Below are positions 1 to 12,240 of a stretch of 64,000 nt of DNA, piece by piece (positions within the stretch are counted from its first letter, which is position 1; the number at the start of each line of letters is the position of its first letter). Source of the DNA: Anarhynchus alexandrinus (lineage: Eukaryota > Chordata > Aves > Charadriiformes > Charadriidae); contig VUYV01000329.1 of NCBI GenBank assembly GCA_008711295.1, positions 377,408 through 441,407 of the forward strand, written 5' to 3'. The notes under the pieces are model-generated. The model was not told where the DNA came from. It did not search any database and worked only from the letters and a program-made list of their open reading frames with translations. The position numbers and the translations under genes are program-made.

Positions 1-3000
1 AAAAAAAAAAAACCCACACAAACCCCTTTTGTCCAGCAACTCCCAAGCTCCTCATATTATTGTTTAACAATACTGAAGAAGCATCATGCTGACACCAATA
101 TCATTCTTTGTTCCCCCTGTCAGTCTCGGTCTTAATTTTTTCAATGTTCTTTACCTGGGAGCCACACTAGGGGGTCTGATACCACACTGCCTGGAAGCCA
201 GGGTTTAGGGGAGCACTACCTTAGTGTCTTTGCCTTTCATACTGCTGCTTCAAGACGTGAGAGAATTATTAATATAAGCTTGTCTTGTAGCGTAAGCTTG
301 TCTCAACCCTTCAATAGCAAGTGAAATCCCCTCCAGAAGTCTTCTTGAACGTGTAATGAACAATTATGCTTACCTGTCTTTATTAGGCTGTTTCACCTCC
401 TCCTGCTGTGATGAAAATGGGGAGAGATCTGCAAAATCAGTACTGTGTATCTCAAAGGTAATTAAAACTTTGATTTTGTAAATGATTCGTACTACTGAAA
501 AAAAAGTTTTTGTCATGTGGTACTCTGTACTGAGTGCTCTTGCCCTGAAAATCTTGATAGACAAAATGCTCTTTAACATTTCCCTGCAACCTTTACGTGG
601 CAATTTGAAGTATTTCTATACTAGCTGGCAGAAAAGGTTAGTGCTTTAAATATGTATCAATTATTGTTTTCTTCTGTTGTTAGAAATGGAGAAGACAATC
701 AGTGTGTTTATTTTTAACTCTGAAGGAAGCACAGACGCCTCACTGGTAGCTATCAAAAGTCCAAACATTCATCAAAAGTAGAACAGGTTATATTTAACTA
801 GGGATGGGGACAAAAAGCAACAAAATGAGAAGGTGGTAAATAAATACAGGTTTTGCTGGAGAAATTAAATGGGCCCTGCAATAACAGTGTAATTGTCTTT
901 CCTGGCATTTATATCAAATTACAGTGAAATAAGGGAATATTTTTGGAATCCAACAAGCCAGTCCAGAAACTGTCTTTTATTTTGCTTTTAACTTCCATTT
1001 GCTAGTACAAATAAAAAGACATCTCTGCCACAAGAAACACCAAATTTCTAACAGTCTTGACAGCAAAACGTAAAATATTTAACGATGTTGTATAAAACTC
1101 ATATAAAGCATACAGCTGCCCATGCTTCTGTTTTCTTCAATGTATTGTATTTATTTATTTATATGTTTTGTTTTCTCCCTTTCATATTGATTGTCTTCTT
1201 CTGTTTCAGGTTTCATCATAGTTCAACACATTTCTCAAATCAAGGTTATTGATACATACAGAGAAGATCAATCCTAATAATACCGAATGCTGTGCTACCT
1301 CCCTCAAATTAAACTGTTTCCATTCAGAACCAGCCTCTGCAAGTGAAACCTTTTCTTCATACACTGAGGTAATGACCCTGTTTAAACTTCTACACATCAG
1401 TGGAACAAAAGTAAATGTGTGACCTTACTTTCACTACCTTTGTGAAAATTTGTTTTTTTGGAGAGTTTGGACAATATTTATTGTCTTATAAAAGAAATAG
1501 GAACTTCTTTTGCGACCAGAAAAAGTTATTCTCAGTGACGGTTGTTCACTTTTCTACCACTTTTATCAATGAATACTACATACTGTTCTGGGCTACAGAG
1601 AAAGTAAGCAATGAAAGAGCCAGCATTTAGTGACCTCATACCATAAAAGAAGTGTTAAATTTCCTGCTTCCTGGTGGAAACAAATTAATTCCCATACAGA
1701 CCTTCTCGAATACGTATAAGAAGATACTACTCTGAAATAATTCGTCATTACGACTGAAGGAACTAGTGATAAGTGACACAACCTGGGTGTGTGCTTGTTC
1801 AAATATATAGTATTTATGAGTGTAGACCAGTAATGTATTTTGTCACGGTCGTGGCCGTTCTTCATCCTTACAAAATTAATTGTTTGTAAGGGTGATGGTG
1901 GGCCTCTGAGCTCTCCACAATTCTCCCTCTGACTTCTGCTTCCTACTCTTAACGTTGTGATAGATCCTTGCTAATTGCTGAGTCCTCATAGTCGGGGCAG
2001 AGACAAAGCGTAGGCGGGAGGCTTTGCCTCAAGAGCCGTGAAATGAATGAGCTGAATGGAAATGGAAATGAGTTGGGCCCGTACCAGAAGAAAGTCCTTT
2101 CAGTGGGACTGGATCTATACTGGCAGGGAGTCAAAGGACACAAACCATCACAGAAGCCTCCTGTGTGAATGGGCTTGCGTGTTAATGGCCCTCCTGGGAA
2201 CGGGAGTACTTGAGGAGGCAAAGCTTTCTCCTTGCCAACAGTTAAGCCAAAGAGTAAGGTAACCTTATAACATTTTTCCATATGACTGTTACTGTTTATT
2301 TTTCTCACAAGTGAGCCCAAGGGTGAATCAAATGAACAGGCAAGTGCCCATTTGATGACTGGACGCCTGACTGGACACGTTAACAAAAGGCATGGTGGGA
2401 GCTGAATCTGCTGAAAAGTGCATTTTCTTTGTCTCCTGAATAGTTGGTGCTTATTTCCGTGATAGCTGTATTATTAATTTAGATTGCAAATGCAACTTCT
2501 TATATGCAAAACGTGTACTACTTATTTATCTTAGGTATAAACAAGCTCATCACTTAAAACAGGAGGACACTCCATAGGAAAAAGAAACAGTAGTAATGGG
2601 GAGGTGCTCACATAAACATGTACGACAGCGTATAGCTGTTCCTTTGAGAGTTTGGCAAATGCTCCTCTTCAGAAGTTTTAGACATTAATATATAAATATA
2701 CATGTATACACACATACGCACACAAGAGTACCAAGCGAGGTATTACAAACCACAGGAGAAACTGTTTCTATCCAAATATTTGGGATTTCAGCTGTCATCC
2801 AGTTAAAATGTTGACTTCCAAGCAATACGCAGAAAACTGTGACTTCCCCTAATAATTCAGTTCTTTAAAAACTCTTTGGATTGATTGAAAAAGAACATTT
2901 TTTTTTCCAGGGAGTCCTTGGAACATATTGGAAGTGCATTAAGTATACGGTAGCAGCAGTTCACTGCATCTCTGACAGCAGTACAGTCAAACAAGAGAAC

Positions 3001-5940
3001 AAGCTAATCCGTTAAGGTGAAACACGCTAAAATAAAAATCTTCAGCATTTTCTTCTCACAGAAATTCCTTCTGCTCCCTCCTGACTTCCTGACAGGTTTA
3101 AGTCCCTTACCTAATGTTAATTTTAATCACATTTTGCTAGAGCACATCAAAAAAATCTGCAGTTCATCAGCTTTACAGAGGACACTGGGAATAGAAAATG
3201 TTTTGTGTTGTTTGCGTGCAAGAACACATAAAATGTAGATCAGCTTAGAAGGTTTCAAAGGTTTCACACCACTGTCCCAGTTCAAATTTTACCCCTGCTG
3301 GAGTTCAGTACTATTTCTTCTCTACTCTTCCTTATTTTTCTTTACTATTTCTTAGAGACCCTTCTCCAGAACGTTGCCAATTTTGGGCTTATGAAGCTTT
3401 TGCAATAGCTCCTTTTCTCATGAATGAAAAAAATTCTCCCTCTTTGGTGGCCTGAAAGCACTACCTGAACTAGTCACATGAAGTTCAGCCTGTGCATTGG
3501 TAACTGTGCTTTTCAGTGCTCATCATTCCTTTACTAGAGAGTCATTCATCTACAGCTCATAACAATAAACAAAAAAAACCCATCCTGAAAATGGAAAAGG
3601 GGACATACTGTTGCTTTTGTCTCTATAAAACAAATAAAAATATTTATAAAGAACTATTTGAAGCACCTTTATTTTAAATGAGATTTCATTTTTATATAAC
3701 ATTGTGGAAGAAAAAAAAACCCCAAAATTCTTGTATTTCAATTTAACATTTAATTTTTACCTTTAGAAAACTGGGCTTTTTTTAAAGAAAGAAAAGATTT
3801 GGTAAAGTTTTTTTTTTCTCAGCTCCAGTATGAACTTACATTTTTTTTTGACTAATTGGTTACTATTTTTGCATCGTTTCTCCTTCTGTGCCTGATTTTC
3901 TTATCTGTGAAGCAAGGTCACAGAAAAAGAAGGTGTACGTCTGGGTCTTGCCTTAGTAAGAAGCTGAGATGCTGCTGTGGGGTCTGCGGTGGGAGCCAGA
4001 GCCTGCAATAGTTTCCACTTTCTGGACACCAATATTATCAGAATGTCCCCTAAAGGCTCAGTACATAGGGAACAGCATTGTCTGGGGAGCACATAGTTTT
4101 ATAATTTCTACTACTGAAAGGGAATTACTTAGAAAAAAAAATGTGGGTTTTTTTTCCTTAGTGTTTTTTTTACCAGAAGCGAAATTATGGCATATTATGC
4201 TCACTTGTGAACCTTTGGTTTGCTTCAGCTCCAGTCTTCTGGAGTGGATTTGATACCTAAAAGCCTAAATATCTTTCTGAGTTATGAATACAGATAGAGA
4301 CATCTGATAGGCTTTGGCCATTTTCAGTTTTATTGGTAGTAAACACAGTAAATACGTTTGCATCTGTCATTGCGTATAGGGGGTTACATTGCAATGGAAA
4401 TGACAATCGTTGTCTTTCATTATTTTGAAGTATGTGGCAAAATAGAAGATATAAATAAAAAAATATATATTTATAATGATCATAGGACTTCTAATATGAG
4501 TGCTTTAGAAAGTTAAACCCACACGTTTAAATACTGTCTGCTTTTATATTGCTTATGGCATCTGTGGAAACTGTAATGGGAATTGCCACGACGCATTACC
4601 GTCATTCCAAACAGCTTTTGATGGTCTTAACAATTCTAATACAGCTTAGCAGGTATTCTGTTTTTAACAATACATGCACACGTTTCTTGGTTTATTTGAT
4701 TCCTCTTTATTAGGACAGTCCAACTCTTTTATTTAATGGAAAATTAATTTTCAGTCCATTGGTTTTTTTGTCATTTCCAGATATTCCAAAATACATTTCT
4801 TTTGTCTTGCACATTTTGAGCAAGTCAGATTTCACTTTCAACTTAATTCATCCCTATAATGAATAGGACTGTATAGAGAGCGCAGTTCTTCCTGTCCTTC
4901 TGCATCCTCTTCAGTACAGAGAAACTAGAAGAGGGACCAGAGGAATTTGTTCTATCAAACTGAAGAAAAACTGTAGTCACTGCAAGAAAGGCAACTGTCA
5001 TTATCTATCCTTACTGCTTCCAATGCCTGGAAATACCAAGGGAAGGACTTTAACTTTCCCAGTGAAATACACACTATCTACTCATCTTTGTGATAGAAGT
5101 GAATCTTCCAAGGAAGATGTGTTATGCATTTTCAAAATTGTGGCTGTAAAGGTTTCTTTAAAGGTAACAGTTTCTTTCAAATGCTAATAAGTAAATTCTT
5201 TGGAGATATTTTTGAGAGAGTCGAGGTTGAATAACAGGGTGATGCATTTCAAACTCTTACCAAAAAGTTTAGTGGAAAATGCCAGTGAAGATTTAGACAG
5301 AGATTTCAGAAATCATTCCCCGCTGACAACTAGCAGTTGACAACTCTTTTCATAGGCAAATGCATCTGAATGAAAATCAAATGCCAAGAAATTCAATGTG
5401 TTTTCTGTGTGTCACACCCTTTGTTTAGATTAATTGTTTCTGTGTAAACATGTAGAGGACGTTACTTCTCTCTGTAGGCGTCTTTCTGTGGAATGGGAGA
5501 ATGGTGCAGTTGAGAATTGGGATGATGGAAAAATAACGGGCAAACAGCATAACGGGGCATTTTTCATGAACATAGGAGAAATCTAGCAGTTAATGTTCAG
5601 AAGAAACTGATTTTCTTCTATGTGCAGTTTTCGCAACAGTAGAAAGTAAGTCAGACAAATTCCAAGTTGTTTTTGTTTGTTTGTTTTAACAGAAGAGAAA
5701 AATTCCCCTCACATTTTCTTTTGTATCCAGTTAAGGTTTTTTTGGTACAGGTCCTACTCCAAGAAGGATCGGAAGATACCGATTGTTATTTTTCAGCCCC
5801 ATGCCTCATCTTTGAGTTCCCAGGAGGGAAACCAGAAAATCAGGAAACAAAATGTTCCTCTCGTTTCTTTGTCTATTAGAGGTGCCTAGTAAAGGAAATA
5901 AATTTTAATAACAACAGTAATTATATTTTAATTTTCACTA
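1..5940. other. AT-rich noncoding stretch, no gene seen
   Basis: No open frame here resembles a known protein, and short frames on both strands are scattered as expected by chance. The stretch opens with an A-run followed by A/C-rich low-complexity sequence (1-25). It holds small AT-rich simple-sequence patches such as TTTA repeats near 1148 and TA/CA steps at 2688-2725. A slightly more GC-rich part at about 1950-2260 has open frames on both strands but no recognisable product. No CR1 or LTR match was recognised. It is most simply intergenic or intronic. Confidence 0.6.
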
Positions 5941-6066
5941 TACTTTTCAAAGCCTTTTACAACAGGAGGATACGTGAGGGTTATTTGTAGCTGAGGCATA
6001 AAGAGGTTACCCAGCATCGCACAGAAGGCCAATGCCAAAGCAAGAGTTACAGTCCAGGCTCTCGTG
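5941..6066 (-). mobile_element. Ancient MIR/L2-like SINE relic (tentative)
   Basis: On the plus strand the order of features follows the reverse complement of a MIR-type core-SINE. A CTTTTAC-like stretch comes first, then GCTGAGGCATAAAGAGGTTA (compare the family's ctgaggcacagagaggttaa). A GCACAGAAGG segment follows (family: tcacacagct), and then CAGTCCAGGCTCTCGTG. Similarity is patchy, as expected for a relic that predates birds. The call rests on remembered consensus, so it could be another old CORE-SINE or L2 3' end. No target-site duplication is visible. Confidence 0.42.
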
Positions 6067-7781
6067 AACCTCTCTGGTGCTTTGCACGTGAGCCTGCATG
6101 ATGAGTGCGAGAGGAATTTGACTGTCTCCGTCACCAGTTTCAGCTGTGCCTTTCGTTCCCCAGATTTCCTACAGGAGATTTCTTGTGTCCTTTACTAAGC
6201 TCCTTTTTTTTAGTTGCTTGTTTGCTTTAGTAGAGCTTTGATTTTCAAATGGCGCTTCTTGTGCTTTTTCAGGTGTTATCAATGAGCCGGGTACTTCGCC
6301 CTGTCTTTAAATGTAATGTATAAGACTTTAGGAAAAAAAAATAAATAAAAAGAAAAATTAGTACTACGGAGGCTTAGTAGTTTCCAGCTTATCACTATAA
6401 AATGTAATTTATCAGGAATTGAGAGATATGTATAAAACCTTGTTTAGCACTATCAGTATAAACAGGATGTTGAAGGAAACAAGAATGAATTTTCATGTTA
6501 TACTCTTAAGTCAAAAAAAAGCAAACCCCACAAAAACCCCTGGAGAACTTCAGCAAAGAGTGCTGATAAGTATTTACGCTAAATCTCTGAGGAATGAGCC
6601 TTAATCTTGGCACTCTGTGGGAAGTAAACAGAAAAGTAGCCAGCTTGTGCATCCTGACCTGGAAAAGCTCCAGATCTTGGATTGTGGGGTTTTTTTTCTT
6701 TTTTTCGTGCAAAAGTTCCCCAAACAGCTGCTGCCATTTCATTTCTCACAGGTAATGATTCACCTGCTTACAAGTACCATTTCTCAGCCCTGAGGTTAGG
6801 GTTCCCCTCACAGCACAGCNGATGAGAATCAATTTTGCCTCCAGTTTTTCAACAGGTGTCTAATTGGGGCTGAAATACTGACCATCTCTTTCCCTGCCTT
6901 TCCAGGGGTTTGGGAGTAAAATGTGAAATTTTCATTTTAATGGAATAAAAGTATTTCCGTGTGCCTGCGTGTTATTTGCGTACACGGAAGTTTTTATTCC
7001 CAAAACTCAGTATGTACCTTATAATTATCTCTTTTTCTTTCCTTTTTCCTTTTTTTATTAATTCCATAAAGCAGATGATGCAGCTGTTTCAAACAGTAAA
7101 AGCAGATCATGGGTTGGTTAAATATAGAAAGATATATTCATGCATGTCTTAATAGATAAATGTGTATCTGGAGACCAATTTTTTTTTATATTCCTTTATT
7201 TTCTGTAACATTTTCGTACAGTAAGAAGAGGCTCTCCTCTGTGATTAAACCCTTGGCATCAAACAGATTTAAATACAGAATTTTTTTTCCCCGTCCTGTT
7301 TTAATGAACCATGCTTCATCTTTCCCAAAGGGTCTGCAAAATGCCTTACAACCAGTTTTGATTAGCTGCTTATTAAAATGTATGTCTATTTTTGAATAAT
7401 ATTTATAATGTTTTCTTTTATTTATGTATGGTTTAGGACTGTTTCTGTGACCCATGTCGCCAACCTAAAAGTACGAAATGCAGCTATCAAATGCCACTGC
7501 AACAAAAGGTATTGATGCCCTAATGTCCAATCTTAACTGTCTTGAATACGTAGTCTAAAAAAGTAAAAAATAAGATGTAAAATGTAGGTCTGCATTTTTT
7601 TCTAGACTGCTGTAATACAGCACTTGACTGTTTGGTATGCTATCTGTTCAGCCTGGATGAAATTAAAAATGACTCAAATTATTTCTATGGGGAAAGTCAA
7701 AAAGTCAGGTTATTTTTTTTAATGTTATTTTTTTCTTCACTGCATTTTGTAATTCTATTTTTGTGAGCTAAGGAGAATCAC
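6067..7781. other. Noncoding, AT-rich; single-base N at 6820
   Basis: No gene recognised. An A/C-rich tract lies at 6514-6540, and a single undetermined base sits at 6820 without duplicated flanks. The remainder is ordinary AT-rich sequence with T-runs. Confidence 0.6.
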
Positions 7782-7850
7782 AAAATCACTCAGGTTGGAA
7801 AGGACCTTTAAGATCATCGAGTCCAACCGTTTAACCTAACAAGTTAGACA
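7782..7850 (-). mobile_element. CR1 LINE 3'-end fragment (older subfamily)
   Basis: Reverse complement of a CR1 3' terminus. AATCACTCAGGTTGGAAAGG leads into a GATCATCGAGTCCAACC block and then a GTTTAACCTAAC block. The last block is typical of the CR1 subfamily whose 3' region reads GTTAGGTTAACGGTTGGAC on its sense strand. Only about 70 bp remain, so the copy is extremely 5'-truncated, which is normal for CR1. It differs in subfamily from the copy at 8022-8164. Confidence 0.85.
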
Positions 7851-8021
7851 AGTAGATAGACTATCTAATAATGCCGGTAAGTATGAAAAAAGCAGACCAT
7901 GACGTATTTTAAAATACGTGATTTGGAGAGCAGCTCTGGGTGCTGTGTTTGACGGGTCCGTTGCGGCTCCTGGCTACAAGCAGGCAACTCCAGCCAGGGC
8001 TGATGCACAGGCAGAGGGGGA

Positions 8022-8164
8022 AATCATGGAATCATAGAATCATAGAATGGTTTAGGTTGGAAAGGACCTTGAAGATCATCGAGTTCCAACCCCCCTGCCG
8101 TGGGCAGGGACACCTCCCACTAGACCAGGTTGCCCAAGGCCACGTCCACCCTGGCCTTGAACCC
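8022..8164 (-). mobile_element. CR1 LINE 3'-end fragment
   Basis: Begins on the plus strand with three AATCATRG octamers (complement of the CR1 ATTCTATG 3' tail). These are followed by GGTTTAGGTTGGAAAGGACC, the GATCATCGAGTTCCAACCCC block, and the GGGACACCTCCCACTAGACC and GTTGCCCAAGGCCACGTCC segments. It stops after CTGGCCTTGAACCC. The copy is about 143 bp and 5'-truncated, and it carries no coding part. It closely matches the copy at 51972-52716 over the shared part, so both belong to one relatively young subfamily. Confidence 0.95.
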
Positions 8165-9289
8165 TTTATTTTGGTCTGAAAGTGTTTGATATCAGAGGAC
8201 ACCCCTAAATCCCTGTGTGAAACGCTGTGTAGTATCACCTGGGTACCGGGGCCACCCCCAGCCCAAAGACCCGGTCCTCTGCCCCTCTCAGGGTTACGCT
8301 GCCAGCGTGAAACCTCGCCATACCGAAAAGTGAAGGAATCTGATTCAAATGCGGTTTCTGTGACGATTACAGGCCAGTTACAGTTTTCTGATACAAATTC
8401 TGCTTTTGCTTCATGCTTAACAAAGGAAAGAATTTGGCCTTCCCAAGTCTTACCTTAAATAATATGTACACATCTATATATAGCTAAGTAGATATATATA
8501 TCTCTACATAGATTATATATAAGTATATGTATAAGATGGATATGATCGGAATTATTTAAGTTACAGTTTTAATGGCTCCCTAAGGAATACCTTTTTTTTT
8601 TTCCTTAAATTTAAATAGGCATTTTTCAGGTCAGCTTAAAATAAAATCAATCAGGCGTGCCATATGTCTTAAAATATTGCGAAGACAGATAATATCCAGA
8701 ATTCTTCCCTTTGAAACTCTCACTGGGTCCTAGGGGTTTTTCTCATATGTTTTACTGGCAATGACCTACAATATTATGGGTATGTATTATAGAGCTTCTA
8801 CATATTTTTAGGACTTTTGAGATGGTTGACACACTTCATCCGGGCATTTTCATGTATTCAATTTGTGATGGGGTATATTTGGTTACAGTTTACAACTTGT
8901 GTAAAAGAAATCCAGGTTTTAGTCTTCATATTTCCGTGTAACGTGGGCATGAACTCTCCATTACGTTTGCATCACGTACCCCTTTTCATGATACATAAGC
9001 ATATGCCAAAGTTAAAGAATCTTTATCAAAAATACCCTGTTATTCCTCTCTTTTAATGGAATTTTTTGATGCTTTTCTTGATAATCTGGCATGAAGAAGG
9101 AACAGATTTATCAGAGCAGCTCCTCTGCTAAATTAAGCACTTGGACTTTTAACACTTTGTGAGCTAACATAACTTGACTTCTTGACAAACTTTTGTCTCT
9201 TCTAAGTCATATTTCACTTTCAAAGTACGATCCTGTTGCAAAACTGCTTCCTAGTCAGTGTCCGAATATTTGCCTTGTTCCAGGTTACT
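8165..9289. other. Noncoding sequence with a TA-rich patch
   Basis: A moderately GC-rich part (8180-8340) has a chance open frame without a recognisable domain. A TA-rich simple-sequence patch of TATATA and TAGATATA steps follows at about 8462-8540. No gene recognised. Confidence 0.55.
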
Positions 9290-9412
9290 AGCACTCATCT
9301 AATGAGTTTGGAAAAAGCAACTGATACAGCTCCTTTGAATCCAAACTACTAATAAGGCAAAGCAATTAAGTGTTTCACTCAATTTCAGCTGCAATTAATG
9401 ATGGCACCACGC
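9290..9412. promoter_or_regulatory. Enhancer-like motif cluster (candidate)
   Basis: Holds AATTAAGTG (9364-9372, NKX2-like), a CAGCTG E-box (9386-9391) and a directly following CAATTAATG homeodomain-type site, in sequence free of recognisable repeats. This motif mix is common in vertebrate conserved noncoding elements. Conservation cannot be judged here, and such motifs also arise by chance in AT-rich DNA. Confidence 0.22.
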
Positions 9413-11879
9413 CTTCAGTGAGATCCACATGAGCGGGGCCTCTGAGCTGCAAGAAACACCCATAAAATCAGCAGGGTTACACGCAGAGTTCTGCTTTGTG
9501 TGTTGCGTTTTGATATCAGCCCTATTTTTTCTCCTGCTATGTGTAAAAATACCCAGTATATTTCAAGGAAAAATATGAACACAGCAAAGTCTTTATATCC
9601 CGAAACACTGCACACCACGCATCAACCTACAGCAAACTAATTGCTCAGAAATACAGTTTTGAAAAACAGGATTTGTATTTGAAATTTAAACATATTCTTC
9701 CTTGGCTATTAAGGCACAGGCAAGATGATAGCCAAGATTTTCCTGAAGGGGTGGAGGGGAACAGACCCAAAAGCTTCTCTAAATGTATTATGTGGGAACT
9801 GATTTCAAAATAAAACTTATAGGATCTATACAAGCTGTTTCTCCATTGGGAATCTGCAGGGCATTTCATTAGAAATGAAAGGTTATGGGCACGCCAGTGT
9901 TCTCACAATTGACCTTTTACTAGATGATTTTCTAAAGTAGTGTTGAATGCCTCTAAGGATGCAAATGTATTTTCTTGAAAACACAGCGACTCTGAACCTT
10001 GCATGAAAACAGTCTCATTTAGAGACTTACAGAATTGGTGGCGTTCAATCTACGGTATTGAAGAACTCTATATATGTTTCTCTGGAAAAAGTAGTTTACT
10101 TTTTCTAATTCTGAGACGGCTTTTTCATCCTTAGCTTTGCCCTTTACATCAATAGCGTTCCTCTTTCTTACTTTAACTTCTCAGCATGGGTTAAGGGGAC
10201 TGAAGCTGAGAAAGCAAGAAAAGTTTTCATAAAACATCCGCTTTTGGTATTGATTGCTGGTTTGTGTTATAGATGATGCTTTAGTGGGTGAAAGACTCCA
10301 GCTGATCTCTTGTTCCTCGGGCAAGGGGAATTAAGAATGAAAGGTTTCTGAAAAGTTTCTGTCCATATATTGACACCCCGGGATTTGTTAATGCTTTCAG
10401 AGAACACCGCCTTATTTTTTACGTAAGCGATGAAAGTGTTTAATGAGCAACAGTGCCATTTCCTCTTCAGGGGCTGAGAGAAGTTGGAGGGGATTTGATG
10501 TTTTTCCATAGATAGTAACTCTTGGAGGCACTGTGAGGCAACATGGGGAGGGGGGAAGTTCTAATCTTTGCTCTGTTTCTTGGCTGAAACTGTTCCACTT
10601 AAAGAAAACAGAGGTTAAATATTTATTGTGTGATTAAAAAGAATAACTTTGGAGCTTTGCAGCTCAGAGGAAACAGATCTCCACAGCTTCCAGCTAAACA
10701 TCTTCATTGTTGAATTGCTGATACTACATGGATGGGCCTCCCATGAGCTCAGAGTTTCGAGTATATTCATAAAAGGCGGGAGTTTCTATATGAATTTGAG
10801 AGTCAACATGATGCTTACTTCAGGCTTTAGAGAATCTGAAAAATGAGATCAAACCAAACACAAAAAATTAGCCACTAAAACATTTTTATCCTAATCATAA
10901 GTCTTCATTTAGTCATTTAGCTTTTTGTAATTTTATAGAGTTTTTGTAAGGGTTAATTATTTTTAAAAAATAGATTTACTTTATGAATAACTTAATTTTG
11001 TCACCAAAATGGATGCAAATGTGTATTAGACCTTGGCAATGGTGCCTTCTTGTTTTTGCAGCAAGAGTACTGAAGTGACGTTTGGAAACATAACGTCTCT
11101 TTTCTATGAAGCCATGCAAAAATAAAAAAAGAGGCCAATAGGCTAATCAATATCTATTCTTTATTTTGTAATTGAAGAATATTGAATGTATCCTAAAATG
11201 TCTATAGTCATTTAGATTTGTCTTAAAAAATGCTTATTATAAAATGATATACAGTATTAATTACGATAAAACATTATGAAATTACTGGAGAGAAAACAGT
11301 CTAATTGGCAGCACTCTGATTAAATTTAATGGGGGAAGTCTAATGCTTTACTACTTAGCCTTAGATAAATATTTTTTGTATAGCTAGTGCCTGGACTTTG
11401 AAAAGTTATTTTAGGAAAGAATTCAGGTCTGTGTCACATTAAACTTGCAATCTGGGCTTAAACGTGGCATTTATTTCTTAAAATGTCTCTAAAATAAGGT
11501 GATTTTTTTTTCTCTCATCCTGAACTTAAGGTCTTTGCTGCTTTTTGTTTTGTTTTTGTTATAAGAACTTGTGTGGGGCAAACCAGTCAAAATATTATAT
11601 CTTCTATAGACTTTCTCAGTGAATATTTTTAATTTTAATATGACCATTGTGCATCTCTGGTTTACCATTAGTTTTATAATTTTGAAGACATTGGATACCT
11701 AGGAATGATAGCAGTTCTTGTTCAGGTGTGATACCTAAATTAGGCAGGTGTTTATTCAATGACTAAAAATTAATTTCCCAAGACTCTGGAAAACTTTGTC
11801 CATTTAAAGAGAACACTTTACAGAGATGTAACTGGCAATGTTCTTTCAAAACATCTAAGGTTTGTGTTTGTTTATGATC
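9413..11879. other. AT-rich noncoding stretch, nothing specific seen
   Basis: No gene, transposon or RNA gene recognised. Octamer-like ATGCAAAT words at 9959 and about 11012 are isolated. Confidence 0.55.
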
Positions 11880-12240
11880 TGATATGCTAGGTTCAATGAT
11901 TACTGTATTGGCCCAATTTATTTAATTTAGTAAATTACATAGCCGTTCAACATGATTTAGTTTAATATCGGCGTGCTCTTTGGATGGTATGTTTCATTCA
12001 ATGCGTGATGTATTTGATGCAGCAGGTACAGTGATTTTGATTCAATATATTAAGTATCTGATTAGATAGGTTATGTATCTGATTTGGAATATGGCTGATT
12101 TAATAGACTGTGCTTTTATTTCTGTGTAAGCTGCAGTAAATTCTCAATTTATTTAATTCAGTATGTGATCTATTGGCGATATATGTAGTTGTAGTTAATG
12201 CATTTATGGGAGTATGTAATTCATCTGCAATATTTCTGCA
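11880..12240. repeat. Degenerate tandem-repeat-like block
   Basis: Related words recur every few tens of bases. Examples are TTAAGTATCTGATTAG (12050-12065), TTATGTATCTGATTTGG (12071-12087), CTGATTTAATAG, TTAATTCAGTATGTGATC and GAGTATGTAATTCATCTGC (12210-12228). The shared theme is about TATGTAnnTGATTTAnT. Units are too diverged to fix a period by eye. It could be an old decayed minisatellite or simply biased AT-rich sequence. Confidence 0.3.

Noticed and set aside
6794..6805. Telomere-like GGTTAGGGTT
   Set aside because: A single unit without tandem extension.
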